DNA of 64,000 nt, from the NCBI GenBank assembly GCA_013398295.1, contig VZSF01003332.1, forward strand, positions 186,001 to 250,000, written 5' to 3'. The notes below the pieces were generated by a model, which ran no database searches, had not been told where the DNA came from, and saw only the letters and a program-made list of their open reading frames with translations. Within the stretch, counting starts at the first letter, position 1; each line of letters starts with the position of its first letter. The DNA comes from Chionis minor (taxonomy: Eukaryota; Chordata; Aves; Charadriiformes; Chionididae). The position numbers and the translations under genes were made by a program. Positions 61,674-64,000 of the stretch are shown here, in pieces.

Positions 61674-61796
61674 CATGAATGTATTTTTTTCCTTATATGT
61701 CTAAAAGGTATAGGTGAGACAACTAGCATCACTTTTCCCTACCCTTTTCAAGTCCTCTTAAAAGAACTATCATATAAAAATAAAGGAGAAGAAATG

Positions 61797-62290
61797 GTTA
61801 TGCTGTACTCCACACTAGTCTGGACTGAGCTGGAATTCTACACACAGTTTTGGGCAACAGATATTTTATTTTTTTTAAATATAATTGGAGAGAGTTAAGA
61901 GGAGAGACAAAGAAGTAATAAAATATTTGAAAATGAAAATATTTGAGAAAAGGCTAAGTGAGCAGGGCATGGTCATTCTACAGCCAAAGAAGTCTGAGAA
62001 GGCATATAATTTTTCTTGAATCTGAAAAGCTGTATTTTAAGGAAGATAGGGACCAATTACTCTCCTTAGCCACTAAGAACAGAAAGAGGCATAATGGGCT
62101 CCAGTTGCAGAAGAGAATTTTGGGTTAAATAATAGAAAAACTTAAAAGCTATGCTAATATTCAGGGAAAAGACTGCGTTGTAGGGGGTGAAGTGGAATTG
62201 GTCTCAGTAGAGGTACTCAAGGTTAGGGTTTGACACCCATTCATAAGCAATGTTTTAGGGGTCCTGAAAGCAAACTTGCCAGACTACAAT
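61797..62290 (+). mobile_element. Old CR1-like fragment, plus strand
   Basis: Diverged forward CR1: CTACACACAGTTTTGGGCAA corresponds to the 'GTCCAGTTCTGGGC' block, GAGAAAAGGCTAAGTGAGCA to the 'EKRL' block, and GGCTCCAGTTGCAGAAGAGA to the block before the CR1 3' region. Heavily mutated with large internal changes. Confidence 0.7.
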
Positions 62291-62291
62291 A

Positions 62292-62484
62292 GTCTTGACC
62301 AAATGAACCTTTGAGCCCAAATAGGTGGTGGAGTCTCCGACACTGGAGACGTTCAAAACTTGTCTGGATTCCATCCTGTGTAACCTGCTGTAGGCGAACC
62401 TTTTCTGGCAGGGAGTTTGGACCAGATGATCTCTAGAGGTCCCTTCCAACTCTCAAAACTCTGTGATTCTGCGAAATCATTTCT
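62292..62484 (+). mobile_element. CR1 3'-end fragment, plus strand
   Basis: A second forward CR1 3' end directly after the previous one: GGAGACGTTCAAAACTTGTC, GGACCAGATGATCTCTAGAG, GTCCCTTCCAACTCTC and CTCTGTGATTCTGCGA. Better preserved than its left neighbour, so likely a younger insertion beside or into it. The 152-codon minus-strand frame (62811-62353) overlaps it in antisense and is rejected. Confidence 0.9.
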
Positions 62485-64000
62485 GTATGTAATTCTGTGC
62501 CGTGTGAAAGGAAAGCATTCTGTTAGTTCCAGTAATAAGCTTTTTGGTTTTGCAAAACAGGGTGTGCTATGCCTGTACACTGAAGGAGTTCGTTGGAAAC
62601 AGGAGGTGGTGCAATCCTGATATATCTGTTTTCTTTCATGAGGTGGTTGCCTTGATACACATTCTAGGCCAGTATGTTGCTTAAATTCTTTCTTTGTTAT
62701 TAATTCATGATGTATGTAGGGTTCTAGAGACAAAGTAGTGAATAAAGCTTTCAATTTAACTACAGGATGGAAACAGCAAGGACTGACAACTTCCTTATAT
62801 TGTCTCATCAATGTATTAAATTCCCAACTGAGAAGGTAAGAGGAAAGTTAAGTCTCCATGCTCAGCCAGCTTCCTACTGGGGATAGATGAAGATAACTTT
62901 CACTTGCTGTAGCATGCAGTCTACCACTTTTTCTAAATCAATGTTATCAACCATTTTCTTATCATTACTGTCTTTTTTCCCCTAAAGACAGAAAGGAGAA
63001 ATCATTTTAAAATACTTCATGATTTTGCATATGAACACGTCTGTTCTGAAATGAGACCTGCATATGTATTTAACCAAAAAACTGATAAGAATCATCCAGT
63101 AGTTATTAGGGATACACGTGCCCACAGAAAATATCTGCAAAGATATTGTTAAAAGATTAAGATCTTAAACACAGTTTCTGGTTTTGAAAAAATTTATTTT
63201 CTTTATGTATAACTCAGTGAAACCATATTAAATAGGCTAACTAGTACATATAAGCCTCAACCAAAAGCCGGCATTAAGCCCTTGCATGCTCTTGTTCTGT
63301 GTGACTCAGAATCCAAACCACAATGTAGATACAGAAATCTGATTTTATTCTCGTGGGTAGTTATAGTATACTGATGTAAATCAGTTGTTTTCAATGGAGT
63401 TACTCTTTAATTATATTGGTTACTTACATTTATTATCAAAATAAAACCATCCTCTCTGAAGATGATACTTGTGTCTGACGAGAAAAACCAAAATCCCATG
63501 CCTGCACACGCCTGGATTCTTGTAGCATGAAGCTGTCTCTGTTAAAATATATATTTCAGTTATTGAGTTATATTTTATTTCTGACATCTGGTCCACACAG
63601 TCTGACATTTATTGGATGATTCTATTTTATTTCATATATGTTAACTTTTTCAATTGCTACCTTTAGGTTTTCTTACCTTTGCTTTCCTTATCTTCCCCAG
63701 CTTTTTCCCTTTACATTCAGGTATTGACGCAGTTTCACCCTGGTTTGCCACTCCAGGCATTGTCCATCTTCCAGGAATTCTGTCAGTGCTCCCTGATGCA
63801 CACAATTCTCCCTGTCAGCTTGCCTCACAGACCCAGCAGAACTGAACATTTCAGAAGCTGATCTCAACCAATACTTACCTCCCGATCATTCATTTTTATG
63901 ACAGACCTGGAGTATGCTGAAGCACATTCTGTTATTTTCTTCTTACTCATCGTTCTGCTGCATGGTCAGAGGGTAAACTGTGGCTTCTTAGATTATGCTT
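62485..64000. other. Non-repetitive DNA, no gene recognised
   Basis: About 1.5 kb of AT-rich DNA up to the window end. Short overlapping frames near 63654-63861 have no recognisable motif. Confidence 0.6.

Noticed and set aside
62353..62811. 152-codon minus-strand frame
   Set aside because: It is partly antisense to a CR1 3' end (62292-62484) and continues in non-repetitive DNA; no motif is visible.

Overview
This looks like nuclear DNA from a bird. The background is AT-rich, and CR1 LINE fragments occur throughout. CR1 is recognised by its 3' end (two copies of an ATTCTATG-type unit after a 'GGTCCCTTCCAACC'-type block) and by its reverse-transcriptase reading frame. There are also at least five solo-LTR-type elements of endogenous retroviruses with TG...CA ends and short target-site duplications. 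The LTR families look like those of non-galliform birds to me, but that is recollection and I cannot name the species. I see no protein-coding host gene, exon, tRNA, rRNA or other RNA gene, and no CRISPR or bacterial feature. The window is best read as intergenic or deep-intronic sequence.

Layout. 1-6.7 kb is non-repetitive AT-rich DNA with simple repeats. 6.7-8.1 kb holds the best-preserved CR1 (minus strand). 8.1-14.7 kb is featureless. 14.7-16.6 kb has two abutting CR1 copies (minus). 18.2-24.4 kb is the repeat-richest part: solo LTR A, several CR1 pieces, a CR1 split by a solo ERVL-like LTR, and LTR B. A 206-N gap follows at 24.6 kb. 26.3-27.65 kb and 32.8-33.6 kb hold plus-strand CR1 copies. 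37.4-38.05 kb holds two CR1 pieces back to back. 42.5-46.1 kb holds a CR1 plus a solo LTR, with 1,480 bases printed twice on either side of a single N, very probably an assembly error. 48.7-49.0 kb has another CR1 end. 49.9 kb has a 90-A tract. 55.4-57.0 kb has old CR1 copies. 61.1-62.5 kb has LTR C followed by stacked old CR1 remnants. The rest is non-repetitive DNA with microsatellites.

All retrotransposons seen are dead: the CR1 copies are 5'-truncated, frameshifted or carry a damaged catalytic motif, and no LTR has an internal retroviral region beside it. The longest open frames (up to 273 codons) are either CR1 remnants, antisense shadows of repeats, or of a length expected by chance in this much AT-rich DNA. 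I found no new functional system. The most useful observations are the two likely assembly artefacts, the LTR target-site duplications that allow nesting to be reconstructed, a shared unclassified repeat at 20.5 and 46.6 kb, and the comparison of CR1 catalytic motifs.
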